The notes: a model not told the origin generated them from the sequence alone. Positions 7,601 to 15,281 are shown, counted from the stretch's first letter. The stretch: 15,414 bases of DNA from Prevotella sp. UBA1378 (GCA_002305505.1 DBRC01000053.1:11386-26799), one strand, 5' to 3'. Made by a program: numbers and translations.

Positions 7601-7731
7601 GGGTGGTCATCTGTTACGGCACGCTCATCACCATGGTGCTCATACTTACCGTACTGCCGGTGGCCTACTGGCTCACGATGAGCGGCTCGACGAAAAAGAG
7701 AATCAGCAACGAAATACTGGAATATCAATGA
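4609..7731 (+). CDS. RND efflux pump, inner-membrane permease (AcrB/ACR_tran type)
   Basis: This is a proton-driven RND transporter of 1040 residues from ATG 4609. A GTG at 4606 adds one residue, but the ATG overlapping the adaptor stop is more natural. The fold shows TM1 (about 15-35), a large periplasmic loop, TM2-6 (about 342-498), TM7 (about 540-560), a second large loop and TM8-12 (about 868-1025). In TM4 the motif is GMIVDNSIVIIDN: Asp407 is kept, but position 408, the second Asp in AcrB, is Asn. In TM10 the motif is GILVRNAIIMYDY, with Arg937 near the position of AcrB Lys940. Such variants occur in other RND branches. It is the middle gene of the operon, overlapping the adaptor by one base and the channel by four. 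Likely exports drugs, bile-type compounds or other small molecules; the substrate is unknown. Confidence 0.95.
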   Translation: MEKKRNIIEWAMHYRRIVILIASCLVAFGVYGLYDMKKNEFPDFTVRQGIVVAVYPGATVGDVEQQVTKPLEDYLFSYKEVKKEKTKSYSRNGLSIVQVELNDDISGEEKDNFWSKLKHGVSTFKAQLPAGVLAVQVQDDFGDTSALLITMESGDKTYRELNDYMNRLKDRLRTIESVGRLSVYGMQKEQISIYLDSKRLSQYGIGHSFIAAQLLAKGFVTSAGTQKGAGYESPVYVERSLNRLNDVEQMTVFSDPRGNVVRLKDVADVKWEYPQPSSFVTNNGKKCLVLSVEMKKGRSITDMGKAIKEELGRFKAALPAEVSMFTITDQSKVVGDSVVSFLKELLIAVAAVVIVVLLLMPMRVALVAASTIPISIFISLGLFYAFGIELNTVTLAALIVTLGMIVDNSIVIIDNYVELLAEGKSRWDASIQSATHFFKSILSATLAISITFFPFLVTMDGMYHDFLLYFPWSISIVLFVSLLVAELIVPFMQFWFIREPLDTGGRAGAGGKRKFSFLDMMQDYYDCIVECCFRNPRLTIGAAVAAVVSGFALLAFLPQKIMPTAERNQLAVEIYLPTGTSLGKTAEIADSMEHLLRKDRRVVSIASFKGMSSPRFQSSYAPQFGGTNYAQFIVNTESNKATLGVLSDFRMKYATYFPGAYMRFKQLTYSAEGSSVELRISGDNWKQLKQLADSVTRVLRMDNRLMFTRNDINEPLPAHSVELDRIKAGRLGIGNAQVELALASRYNSDGLLLGTIWEGDYGIGVKLKSDKADGSVPSDIAGEPIAVNGGIATVPLRQVASVKPVWHDGQICHRNGIRTVTVMADVVDGVNVMELTAQLQKQFRQEQMPQGVTLEWGGEYAESNDAIPGIIAGLLLAVVIIFFLLLAHFRRISLAVLLLISLPMTIFGTSVAVLVSGVNFSLTCFLGIVSLMGILVRNAIIMYDYAEELRQSDQVTARQAIYTSAKRRMRPIFLTSAAASMGVIPMILGGSGLWMPMGVVICYGTLITMVLILTVLPVAYWLTMSGSTKKRISNEILEYQ

Positions 7732-9095
7732 TAACGAAGACAATAAGCAAGATAAGCAAATGCGCCGTGGCCCTCGCCGCGGCGTGCACAGCCCTGCCGG
7801 CCGCGGCGCAGAAGACACTGACACCGGAAGAATGCCGCCGGATGGCACTCGGACATAACATGGCCGTGCGCAGCGCCGACTACCGGATACGCTCGGCCGA
7901 AGAACAAAAGAAGGAGGCCTTTACAAGCTATTTCCCGCAAATCAGTGCCACGGGATTCACGTTCAAGTCGGATAAAGACATCGTCAGCGCCGACATCAAT
8001 ACGGCGGGACTGCTGCCGGAGGCCATTGCCTCTGCCCTCCCGCAGTCGGTGCTTGCACTGATACCGCCGGCCATCCCCGTCGGACTGCTGCGCGACGGCA
8101 CGCTGGCCGGCATTACGGCTGTGCAGCCCGTATTTGCCGGCGGACAAATCATCAACGGCAACCGGCTGGCAAAAGTGGGGCTTGAGGCGAGCAGGATACA
8201 GAAGGAGCAGAGCGAGAACCAAGTGGCGCTCACGGCAGAACAGCACTACTGGCAGGTGGCGACGCTGCTCGAAAAGCAGAAAACGCTGGCAGAGGTGAGC
8301 AGGATGCTGCAGGCGCTCGAGAAAGAGGCCGGCGTGGCCGTGCAGGCAGGGGTGGCCCTGCGCAACGACTTGCTGCAGGTGCAGCTCAAGGCGAACGAAA
8401 CGGAAAGCCAGCAACTGAAGGTGGCCAATGCGCTCGCGCTCTGCAAGCTGGTGCTGGCGCAATACATCGGACTGCCCGACACGCTCTATACCCTCGGAGC
8501 CGATGCCGACCCGGAGCGGATGCCTGTGTTCCCGCTCGACCTGCTGCAGAGCCATGAAGAGGCGGTGAAGGGCACGCCCGAGTACCGCCTGCTGCAGAAA
8601 AACGCAGAGGCCACCGCGCTGCAGCGCAAGCTGGAGGTTGGCAAGCGCCTGCCGTCGGTAGCCGTCGGCGCGGGCTACACTTATAATAACCTGATGGAGA
8701 ATGACCATACGTTCGGTATGCTGTTTGCTACGGTATCGGTTCCGCTTTCCGACTGGTGGGGCGGCAGCCATGCCATCAGGCGCAAGCGGTTGGCGGAGCG
8801 TAATGCGAAGGAACTGTTGGCAGACGGCAGCGAGCTGCTTGTCATCCGGATACAAAAGAACTGGAACGATTTGGAGGAATCCTACAAACAGCTGGCCTTA
8901 GCCCGCAAGAGTATCGACCAAAGCAGCGAGAACCTACGCCTGAATACCGACTATTACCGTGCCGGGACGGTAAAGATGAGCGACCTGCTTTTGGCCCAGC
9001 AGCAATACCAGCAGGCCAAAGACCAGTATGTAGATGCTTTCGCCGCCTATCAAACAAAGATGCTGGAGTACAAGCAGGCTGTGGGGATAAAATGA
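7728..9095 (+). CDS. TolC-family outer-membrane efflux channel
   Basis: This 455-residue protein is the outer-membrane component of the tripartite pump. The start ATG at 7728 overlaps the permease stop in an ATGA arrangement. The frame stays open far upstream inside the permease gene, but that part is a shadow. Residues 1-27 form a signal peptide ending ALPAAA before QK. The mature protein begins with TLTPEECRRMALGHN, the usual opening of outer-membrane efflux proteins. It then has two repeats of long Ala/Gln/Glu-rich helices separated by strand segments (about 45-130 and 305-340), including AGYTYNN and FATVSVPLSDWWGG. The final helix ends LEYKQAVGIK. The gene is last in the operon. Downstream only a weak hairpin (TCATC/GATGA at 9165-9179, before TTTATTT) might act as a terminator. 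Confidence 0.93.
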   Translation: MITKTISKISKCAVALAAACTALPAAAQKTLTPEECRRMALGHNMAVRSADYRIRSAEEQKKEAFTSYFPQISATGFTFKSDKDIVSADINTAGLLPEAIASALPQSVLALIPPAIPVGLLRDGTLAGITAVQPVFAGGQIINGNRLAKVGLEASRIQKEQSENQVALTAEQHYWQVATLLEKQKTLAEVSRMLQALEKEAGVAVQAGVALRNDLLQVQLKANETESQQLKVANALALCKLVLAQYIGLPDTLYTLGADADPERMPVFPLDLLQSHEEAVKGTPEYRLLQKNAEATALQRKLEVGKRLPSVAVGAGYTYNNLMENDHTFGMLFATVSVPLSDWWGGSHAIRRKRLAERNAKELLADGSELLVIRIQKNWNDLEESYKQLALARKSIDQSSENLRLNTDYYRAGTVKMSDLLLAQQQYQQAKDQYVDAFAAYQTKMLEYKQAVGIK

Positions 9096-9222
9096 GAAGG
9101 AGGGGGCTTGCAGCCGTGGATAAAAAGAATAAGGCGGGGTAAGAATCCTCGAAACGGGTATTTTTCATCGGAATGATGATTTATTTGTACCCCCTTACCT
9201 ACCGATTCTCTGAATTATTCTT

Positions 9223-9289
9223 TATCTTTGCAGAAGCTAAAGCTGCACTCGGGCATTTAAGAGCAAGCTCTTATGCCGCTCGCTTGCAT
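9223..9289 (+). repeat. 67-bp promoter/hairpin unit, copy 1
   Basis: The unit starts with TATCTTTG (9223-9230), a perfect -7 promoter box. It has a 30-base segment identical to copy 2 and ends in GCTCGCTTGCAT, also identical. Between them GGCA, a TT bulge and TAAGAGC pair with GCTCTTA and TGCC (about 9252-9277), forming a hairpin. No -33 TTG lies at the normal distance. The unit is immediately followed by copy 2 with no spacer. Confidence 0.75.
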
Positions 9290-9356
9290 TATCTTTGCAG
9301 AAGCTAAAGCTGCACTCGGCAATTTGAAAACCGGCTTTCATTGCGCTCGCTTGCAT
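9290..9356 (+). repeat. 67-bp promoter/hairpin unit, copy 2, probable cotH promoter
   Basis: This unit has the same length and the same outer segments as copy 1, including TATCTTTG at 9290-9297. The middle differs in sequence but folds the same way: GCAA, a TT bulge and TGAAA pair with TTTCA and TTGC (about 9319-9344). The unit ends 12 bases before the cotH-like start, so transcription from its -7 box would put the hairpin in the 5' untranslated leader. The two copies look like duplicated units whose inner stems changed in a compensating way. Confidence 0.75.
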
Positions 9357-9368
9357 CACCTTATATAC

Positions 9369-10997
9369 ATGATGAGGATCTTATTTTTATTTTTCGGCTT
9401 ATTGGCCGCTTATACCGGGGCTTGCGCCCAGTTCTTGATAGACGGGCGGAAGATGCTGTACGACAGCCGCACCAACACTTATCTGGTTGCGGCGGGGTCG
9501 GCCGTATCCGGCAGCGCTTTTACATGCAATGTCACGATGGAGCATGGCTGGCACAGCCTTTCCATCGAAGGCAACGGGGTAGGGGACAGCTATACTTTCA
9601 CCGGTGCGGAAGGCGGGAAGCGCTTCCCTTTTTCTGTTACCGACAGCTTGAACCGCGTGGTTTCAGCTGCACTTGCATTTACGTCACTGCCCGTGATACA
9701 TCTTTCGGGGGTGTTCGGGTACGACTACCAGCCGGCCGTGTTCACATTGTATGATACCGGCGTGCAAACCCTTGAGGCTGTAGCTAAATGGCGGGGCGGC
9801 TCTACAAATACACCGGATAAGCACAAGCGCAACTACAAGATTAAGTTCGGTGCCGACCATAGCTTCTTCGGATTCCGCAGCGATAACGGCTGGATTCTCG
9901 ATGCCGGGCAGGCCGACCTGTTCCGCGTGCGCAACCGCGTTGCCACGGAGCTGTGGAACGACATGGCACGCCGGCCGTATTATGCCGGCGAAGAGCCCGG
10001 GGCGTTGACGGGTGTGCGGGGGCGTATGGTAGAGGTGTTCCTCAACGACGAGTATGCCGGCATCTACTGTTTCACCGAGTGCATGGACCGCAAACAGCTG
10101 AAATTGAAGAAGTATGAAAAGGCGACGGGTGCCGTGCGCGGCGGATTGTGGAAGTCGGGCGGTTACGGCAGTTCGCTGATGTGGAGCGTCGGCGGCGGAT
10201 ACGATAATACGAGCGGCACATGGGATGTGTTCGAGGCGAAATACCCCGAGCTCGACGATGTGGACACCACCGATTTCAGCACGCTCTACAATGCCATCAG
10301 TTTTGTGGCGAACAGCAGCGACGCCGACTTCGAATCGCAGGTTTCCGATTATTTCGACTTGCCCGTGGTGATCGATTACTACATTCTACTTTGCGTGCTG
10401 AACGCCGCAGATAATATCGGCAAGAATATGTATTGGGCTGTCTATGACAAGAAGAAAGATAAAAAACTAACCCTTGCCGTATGGGATCTCGACTGCACTG
10501 CCGGACAGCGGTGGGTAGAGCATTATCTGCCGGGAGCTTCCTCGCCCGGATACAACCTCGGCATCAACCTGAACCTGTTGGAACGCTTAATCCGCCTGGA
10601 CGTCGGCCGCTTCAGCGATTCGGTCATCGCCCGTTACCGCGAATTGCGCCGCAGCGTGCTTTCTGCCGACAGTCTTTCTGCCCGTTACCGTGCTTATTTT
10701 GAAGCAATGCGTGCCAGCGGGGCCGACAGCCGTGAAGAGGAAAGATGGTCGGGCGATTCCGATATCGGCGGTGCTGTGCTCGACTTGCGTGCCGAGGCCG
10801 ACTATATTCATGATTGGTTCGCACGCCACATTGACTATCTGGACAACCACCGTTTCACCGATTCTTTCTTTTCAGGCATCACTTCCGCCCGTGTCACGGC
10901 TGCTCCCTCCGTCTACCATAATATGAACGGGCAGCGCGTATCGTCGCCCCGCAAGGGCGTTTACATTTACCGGGGGCGTAAATATGTGGTGAACTAA
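9369..10997 (+). CDS. Secreted CotH-kinase-like protein
   Basis: From ATG 9369 the product is 542 residues (ATG 9372 is equally possible). The frame extends upstream through repeat copy 2, but that would bury the signal peptide, so the later start is chosen. Residues 1-20 are hydrophobic and end ACAQ, so it is exported; a lipoprotein reading with Cys19 is less likely because the residue three before it is Thr. The central 400 residues match the CotH family: WRGGSTNTPDKHKRNYKIKF, a VEVFLNDEYAGIYCFTE stretch, DNIGKNMYWAVYD (about 348-360) and WDLDCTAG with Asp373 and Asp375, the metal/catalytic-type region of CotH kinases. The last 25 residues (YHNMNGQRVSSPRKGVYIYRGRKYVVN) match a short tail common on secreted Bacteroidales proteins. 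Its target is unknown. It stops 7 bases from the convergent ABC gene. Confidence 0.88.
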   Translation: MMRILFLFFGLLAAYTGACAQFLIDGRKMLYDSRTNTYLVAAGSAVSGSAFTCNVTMEHGWHSLSIEGNGVGDSYTFTGAEGGKRFPFSVTDSLNRVVSAALAFTSLPVIHLSGVFGYDYQPAVFTLYDTGVQTLEAVAKWRGGSTNTPDKHKRNYKIKFGADHSFFGFRSDNGWILDAGQADLFRVRNRVATELWNDMARRPYYAGEEPGALTGVRGRMVEVFLNDEYAGIYCFTECMDRKQLKLKKYEKATGAVRGGLWKSGGYGSSLMWSVGGGYDNTSGTWDVFEAKYPELDDVDTTDFSTLYNAISFVANSSDADFESQVSDYFDLPVVIDYYILLCVLNAADNIGKNMYWAVYDKKKDKKLTLAVWDLDCTAGQRWVEHYLPGASSPGYNLGINLNLLERLIRLDVGRFSDSVIARYRELRRSVLSADSLSARYRAYFEAMRASGADSREEERWSGDSDIGGAVLDLRAEADYIHDWFARHIDYLDNHRFTDSFFSGITSARVTAAPSVYHNMNGQRVSSPRKGVYIYRGRKYVVN

Positions 10998-11004
10998 ACT
11001 GCTG

Positions 11005-12714
11005 TCATCCCCCCTGCTTTGCCACCATGCGTGCAAACTCGCCGCCGGCCGCCATCAGCTCTGCCGGCGGGCCTTGTTCGGCCACCGTCCCGTCTTTCAG
11101 CACTACGATTTTGTGGGCATTGGCCACGGTGCGCATGCGGTGTGCGATGATGAGTACGGTCTTGTTTTTTATCAGTTCCGATATGGCCGCCTGTATCTTG
11201 GTTTCGTTCTCCACGTCGAGACTTGCCGTAGCCTCGTCGAGCAGGATGACGGGAGCGTCTTTCAGCAGTGCGCGGGCGATGGAGATGCGCTGGCGCTCAC
11301 CGCCGGAAAGGCGTTCTCCGTTTTCGCCTATGAACGTCCGGTAGCCTTCGGGCAACCGTTCTATGAACTCTTCGCATTGTGCCAGCCGCGCCGCGCGGCG
11401 TATCTCCTCCACTGTGGCACCGGGCTTGCCCACGCGGATGTTGTCCTCCACCGTCGCGTTGAATAGCATTACGTCTTGGAATACGATGGCATAATAGCGT
11501 AGGAGGGTTTCGGGGTCGATGCCGGCGATGTCCTGCCCGCCGAGGAGAATACGTCCCTTGCCGATGTCCCAGAAGCGGGCGGCAAGCTTGGCCGAAGTGC
11601 TCTTCCCTCCGCCCGACGGCCCGACGAGCGCAGTCACCTGGCCTTGGCGTGCCGTGAACGAGACATCGTGTAACACCTGTTTTCCTTCTTGATAAGCAAA
11701 GTCGACGTGTTGGAATGTGATGTCGAAGTTGTCCGCGGTAAATTGCCGCTTCCCGTGCTGTATAGGCATGGCCTCCATCTCGCGCATCCGCCCGATGCGT
11801 ATGTCGAAGAACGAAAGCAAGGCCATGTTGTTGAACACCTCCGATACCGGGTTGTAAATGCTTGCCCCTATCATCAGGAAGATGAGGTAAGTGAAGAAAC
11901 TTGCTGTCCCTGCCATCACGAGGTAGGCACCGGTGAGGATGACCGAAGCGAGCCCTAATTTAAGGATGATATAAGAGAAATTCAGCCAGACGCCCGTCAG
12001 GAGTTCACCGCCGATGAGGCTCCGCTCGTAAGCCTCGAGACACCGGCCTAACTGCTGCATGTATTTTCCTTCCCCGTTGTATGCCTTGATTTCCTGTATT
12101 TCCTCAATGCCTTCCTGTATCTGTTCGGCCACTTCGCGCTTGATGTGGTAGTTCGATTTGAATTCCTTGCCCATCGAGCGTTTAGCGAGGAATACCACCA
12201 GTGCGGCCACGGGCACTACCCAGAAGAGTGCCAAGGCCAGCCGCCAGTCGTAGAAGAACAGTCCGGCGGCGATGAACAGCAGGCTGATGATAGAGGCGAA
12301 CAGCTGTGGGATGCTGTGCGAGAAAAACGTTTCGAGCATCGTGTTGTCTTCCATGAGCGTGGCGGTGAGGTCGGAGAGGTTTTTCTCTCCGAAAAACGCC
12401 AAGGGCAGCCTGCGCAGTTTCTCGGCCAGGCTGATGCGGCGGTTGGCGCTCTCGGTATAGACGGCGGTATAGGTGTTGGCATACTGGACCATGGCGACGG
12501 AAAAGAGCACCGCCATGAAGGCAGCGCCCAGCGCCGCATAATGCAGCGCACCGTGATGTGTGGCGCCCTGCAGGTAATCTTCGAGGAAGAAGAACGTGAA
12601 TACGGCCGGCAGCATCAGTGCGATGTCTAACAGGGATGTCCAGAAAATCCCCTTGATTAATGAGCGTGCCCCTTCGCGCGAAAGGGCGAACCGTTTTTGA
12701 AAATAGGTAAGCAT
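11005..12714 (-). CDS. ABC exporter half-transporter (permease-ATPase fusion), second of pair
   Basis: This 569-residue type IV-fold ABC exporter subunit has an N-terminal transmembrane domain (about 20-300) with six predicted helices and a C-terminal nucleotide-binding domain. Walker A is GPSGGGKS (365-372), the Q-loop glutamine is 413, the signature is LSGGE (469-473), Walker B ends in D493 with catalytic E494, the D-loop is SLD and the switch histidine is H525. All ATPase residues are present. The ATG at 12714 lies 34 bases after the stop of the other ABC gene on the same strand, so the two are one operon and probably form a heterodimer. Cargo cannot be deduced; the pairing and motif style recall YbtP/YbtQ and IrtA/IrtB-type exporters and drug exporters. 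No terminator was seen after the stop, which is 7 bases from the convergent cotH-like gene. Confidence 0.93.
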   Translation of the reverse strand: MLTYFQKRFALSREGARSLIKGIFWTSLLDIALMLPAVFTFFFLEDYLQGATHHGALHYAALGAAFMAVLFSVAMVQYANTYTAVYTESANRRISLAEKLRRLPLAFFGEKNLSDLTATLMEDNTMLETFFSHSIPQLFASIISLLFIAAGLFFYDWRLALALFWVVPVAALVVFLAKRSMGKEFKSNYHIKREVAEQIQEGIEEIQEIKAYNGEGKYMQQLGRCLEAYERSLIGGELLTGVWLNFSYIILKLGLASVILTGAYLVMAGTASFFTYLIFLMIGASIYNPVSEVFNNMALLSFFDIRIGRMREMEAMPIQHGKRQFTADNFDITFQHVDFAYQEGKQVLHDVSFTARQGQVTALVGPSGGGKSTSAKLAARFWDIGKGRILLGGQDIAGIDPETLLRYYAIVFQDVMLFNATVEDNIRVGKPGATVEEIRRAARLAQCEEFIERLPEGYRTFIGENGERLSGGERQRISIARALLKDAPVILLDEATASLDVENETKIQAAISELIKNKTVLIIAHRMRTVANAHKIVVLKDGTVAEQGPPAELMAAGGEFARMVAKQGG

Positions 12715-12748
12715 GATATTCCGTTTTGTCCGTTGATGATGATAGTTT

Positions 12749-14500
12749 TTATACCGTCCATGCCACCGACTTGCGGTATTCGTCCCACATGGATGGGTAG
12801 AGTATGCCCTTTCGAAGCAGCTCCTTGTGTGTCCCCTGTTCAGCTATTTTCCCTTTGTCCATTACAAGGATGCAGTCGGCATCCTGCACGGTGGTCAGGC
12901 GGTGGGCAATCATCAGCACCGTCTTCCCTTTCATCAGTTCGCGCAGGGCCTGTTGTATGAGGACCTCGTTCTCCGGGTCGGCAAAGGCGGTTGCCTCGTC
13001 GAGCACCACCACGGGGGCATCTTTCAGTATGGCCCGTGCCAAGGCGATGCGCTGCCGTTCGCCGCCAGAGAGGTAAGTGCCGTCCGTGCCTATTTTCGTG
13101 TCGAGCCCGGCCGGCAGGCGGGCGATGATGTCGCAGCTCTGCGAGAGCTCTATGGCGCGGTCGATTTCCTCTTGTGCGGCCCCGGGGCGTCCGTACGTGA
13201 TGTTCTCGCGCAGCGTGGTTTTGAAAAGCTTTGTATTCTGGAAAACGAACGACACCTTGTCCATCAGTTCCTCCTTGTCGATGCAACGCACGTCTGCGCC
13301 GCCTATCCGCACCTTCCCCTTCCCCGCATCCCAGAAGCGGGGGATCAGGCGGGCTATCGTTGTCTTTCCGCTGCCCGAAGGCCCCACCAGGGCGTATGTT
13401 TTCCCTTCCGGGATGCTGAAGCTCACGCCGTTTACGGCATTCTCCTTCGCACCGGCATAGCGGAACGTAACCTGCTCGAAACTAACCTCATGCCCTCGTG
13501 GGTATTCTTTCTGTCCGGCGACAGGCAGCGGCTTTTCCTCCGTCAGGCTTTCCATGCGCCTGATGGCCTCGTCCGCCATGAACAGGTTCTGTTGCAGGTA
13601 CATGATTTTCATGATGTTCGAAGCGATGGAGGGGGTGATGAGGATGTAAAGGAAGAGGTCGGCAACCACGGCCGGCACGTTGCCCGTCCGCCCGATGATG
13701 AGTACGGCCGCCGGCACGAGGAAGAAAGCGGAACTGTTGATGGCCATCGTGTAGAACGACATCGGGCGTTGCCATCCGAGGGTATACTTGGTTACCAGGT
13801 CCTTGTAGGTAATGATGCTGTCATAGAACCGCTTGAACGAGAATACCGTCTGCTGGAATACCTTCACCACGGGAATGCCGCGCACGTATTCCACAGCCTC
13901 GCCGCCCATCTTTTCCTGTGCATCCAGGTACATGCGCTGGAAGTTGTTCTGCTTCGGGTTCATCATGACGAGCATTGTCACGGCAGCCGCCAGTATGGGG
14001 ATAAGGCAAACCAGCCCCATCCGCCAGTCGAAGACGAACAGCAGCAGGATGACACCTGCCGGGGCCGTCATGCTGCCCACGATGTCGGGCAGGAGATGGG
14101 CGAGGAACGTGTGCGTTTGCGACGAATCCTCGTCGATTACCTTGCGCATTCTGCCGCTCAACTTCTCGTTAAAGTACCCCAGCGGCATCTTTACAACGCG
14201 GCGCATGGCCTCGCGGCGCATGTTCACCTCCACGCGGAAGGCGGCTAAGTGGGAAAGCATCAGCGATACAAAGTACAGCAGCACGCCCGCTACGGCGGAA
14301 CCTGCCGCCCACCAGGCATACCCGTATGCGGGCGTGCCTACCGCCAGTCCGCCGCCGGCAAGCAGTTCGCGCACGATGAGCCAGATGAAGACGAAAGGCA
14401 CCAGGGAGATAAGGCCGTTGAGCCCCGACAGTACCAGGGATACGGGGAGCAGCGCCTTGCGCCGTCCCATGTAAAATCTGATTTTATGTAAAGCAGTCAT
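12749..14500 (-). CDS. ABC exporter half-transporter (permease-ATPase fusion), first of pair
   Basis: This 583-residue permease-ATPase fusion has six predicted helices in the first 300 residues. The nucleotide-binding domain has Walker A GPSGSGKT (373-380), Q-loop Gln421, signature LSGG (477-480), Walker B D501 with catalytic E502 and switch His533, so it should hydrolyse ATP. The D-loop reads AFAD (505-508) rather than the common SALD/SVD form, a trait I associate with the YbtPQ/IrtAB-like branch of exporters, though this is from memory. The ATG at 14500 is 28 bases after the tetR stop. With the second half-transporter 34 bases downstream it likely forms a heterodimeric exporter in the inner membrane under TetR control. 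Substrate unknown: drugs, peptides or metal-chelator-related cargo are all possible. Confidence 0.93.
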   Translation of the reverse strand: MTALHKIRFYMGRRKALLPVSLVLSGLNGLISLVPFVFIWLIVRELLAGGGLAVGTPAYGYAWWAAGSAVAGVLLYFVSLMLSHLAAFRVEVNMRREAMRRVVKMPLGYFNEKLSGRMRKVIDEDSSQTHTFLAHLLPDIVGSMTAPAGVILLLFVFDWRMGLVCLIPILAAAVTMLVMMNPKQNNFQRMYLDAQEKMGGEAVEYVRGIPVVKVFQQTVFSFKRFYDSIITYKDLVTKYTLGWQRPMSFYTMAINSSAFFLVPAAVLIIGRTGNVPAVVADLFLYILITPSIASNIMKIMYLQQNLFMADEAIRRMESLTEEKPLPVAGQKEYPRGHEVSFEQVTFRYAGAKENAVNGVSFSIPEGKTYALVGPSGSGKTTIARLIPRFWDAGKGKVRIGGADVRCIDKEELMDKVSFVFQNTKLFKTTLRENITYGRPGAAQEEIDRAIELSQSCDIIARLPAGLDTKIGTDGTYLSGGERQRIALARAILKDAPVVVLDEATAFADPENEVLIQQALRELMKGKTVLMIAHRLTTVQDADCILVMDKGKIAEQGTHKELLRKGILYPSMWDEYRKSVAWTV

Positions 14501-14528
14501 TTCGGTTTGATAATATATCGTGATTTCT

Positions 14529-15143
14529 TTATACCTGTATAAGTTCTTTCCATCCTGCAGTGCCGTAGGTGATGTATTCTTTCAGGAAACGCTCCGCCTG
14601 TCCGTCGGTCATTTCTTCGTGCGATACGATTTCGGATAAGACCGCCATCCAGCCGGAACAGATGATGTGCATGAAAAAATCGGAAACATCAATGTTCAGG
14701 TGCGGATACTTCTCCTTCATCAGCTCCAGGTATTCCCGCCCGGTGTCCGCCTGCCGTTCTATCAGGTGTTCGCGGTAGTTCTCCAGCGAGGTGCCGGCGG
14801 CGCCGAAAAGCAGCAGTTTCAGCTCGGGCCGGAAGTCATGGATGATTTTGAGGAAATCCTTCATGTTCTTTTCCTGATACTCTTTCATGAAAAACTGGTT
14901 GATGGTGAGTTGCCCGGGGGCGTTGTGCATTTTAATGTAATTGTCGAGTGCCGTCAGCAGGGGGTGCATCACGGCGCGGAACATTCCGTCTTTGTTGCGG
15001 AAGTAATTGTATACGTTGCCCAGCGATATATCCGCCAGCCGTGCTATCGTGCGCATCGACGTGTTTTTGAACCCCTTGTCCACTAATTCCTTGTGGGCAA
15101 TGGCGAGCAATCTTTTCCGTGTGTCGTCTTTCAGTGTCTGCAT
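14529..15143 (-). CDS. TetR-family transcriptional regulator
   Basis: From ATG 15143 the product is 204 residues. A TTG at 15176 in the same frame would add 11 residues, but the ATG places the first helix (LKDDTRKRLLAIAHKELVDKGF) at the usual position. The helix-turn-helix spans about residues 27-58 with TSMRTIARLADISLGNVYNYFRNKDGMFRAV, the TetR signature. The rest is an all-helical ligand and dimer domain of normal length. The gene is first in the operon with the two ABC half-transporters 28 and 34 bases apart, so it most likely represses the exporter and itself until a ligand binds. A promoter with an adjacent palindrome and a leader with a terminator-like hairpin lie upstream (15180-15354). 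The family call is very strong; the ligand is unknown. Confidence 0.95.
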   Translation of the reverse strand: MQTLKDDTRKRLLAIAHKELVDKGFKNTSMRTIARLADISLGNVYNYFRNKDGMFRAVMHPLLTALDNYIKMHNAPGQLTINQFFMKEYQEKNMKDFLKIIHDFRPELKLLLFGAAGTSLENYREHLIERQADTGREYLELMKEKYPHLNIDVSDFFMHIICSGWMAVLSEIVSHEEMTDGQAERFLKEYITYGTAGWKELIQV

Positions 15144-15179
15144 ACCCGTTTGAATCCGTGAGCCAATAACGAACAAAGT

Positions 15180-15281
15180 TCAAGGCCGTTCAATAAGAAA
15201 ACGCACTGCCCATTGCTGAAGCAGTGCGTTTCCTTGGTTATTGCGAACAGCACCTTGGATAAGTGTTATCTGTCTTTGCAT
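15180..15281 (-). CDS. 33-codon leader ORF before tetR (candidate leader peptide)
   Basis: An ATG at 15281 opens 33 codons (MQRQITLIQG...VRFLIERP) ending in TGA at 15180-15182, 36 bases before the tetR ATG. It begins about 20 bases after the predicted transcription start. A terminator-like hairpin (15192-15231) lies inside the last third of the coding sequence, so ribosomes crossing it would break the stem: the layout of a transcription attenuator. The same frame stays open upstream past ATG 15371 to the window edge (about 77 codons in all), running through the promoter. It could therefore instead be the end of a gene outside the window. I recognise no protein family. Confidence 0.4.
   Translation of the reverse strand: MQRQITLIQGAVRNNQGNALLQQWAVRFLIERP
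15192..15231 (-). terminator. Attenuator-like intrinsic terminator in the tetR leader
   Basis: On the plus strand AAACGCACTGC (15199-15209) is an exact complement of GCAGTGCGTTT (15221-15231) across an 11-base loop. Read on the minus strand the 11-bp stem is followed by TTTTCTTATT (15201-15192), a terminator-like U-rich tail. It sits between the promoter at 15309-15339 and tetR. It would either attenuate the tetR-ABC operon or end transcripts entering from the right. On the plus strand the tail is poor. Confidence 0.6.

Noticed and set aside
7023..7727. Upstream extension of the TolC reading frame
   Set aside because: It lies inside the RND gene in another frame and would bury a good signal peptide; the ATGA overlap at 7728 is the natural start.
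9165..9187. Terminator after the TolC gene
   Set aside because: The stem is only five base pairs with an AT-rich tail, too weak to list as a separate feature.
9223..9356. CRISPR array
   Set aside because: There are only two abutting units with no spacers between them; they are promoter/hairpin repeats.
9273..9368. Upstream start for the CotH-like protein
   Set aside because: It begins in repeat copy 1 and runs through copy 2, and it would put 32 residues before the signal peptide.
10998..11004. Bidirectional terminator between cotH-like and ABC genes
   Set aside because: Only seven bases separate the stop codons and no hairpin with a T-run was seen there.
12827..14248. 473-codon plus-strand ORF opposite the first ABC gene
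   Set aside because: It lies entirely antisense to a clear ABC half-transporter in GC-rich DNA, has a low-complexity His/Arg/Gly-rich translation and no recognisable domain.
15144..15176. TTG start adding 11 residues to TetR
   Set aside because: The ATG at 15143 places the first helix at the usual distance and avoids a rare start codon.
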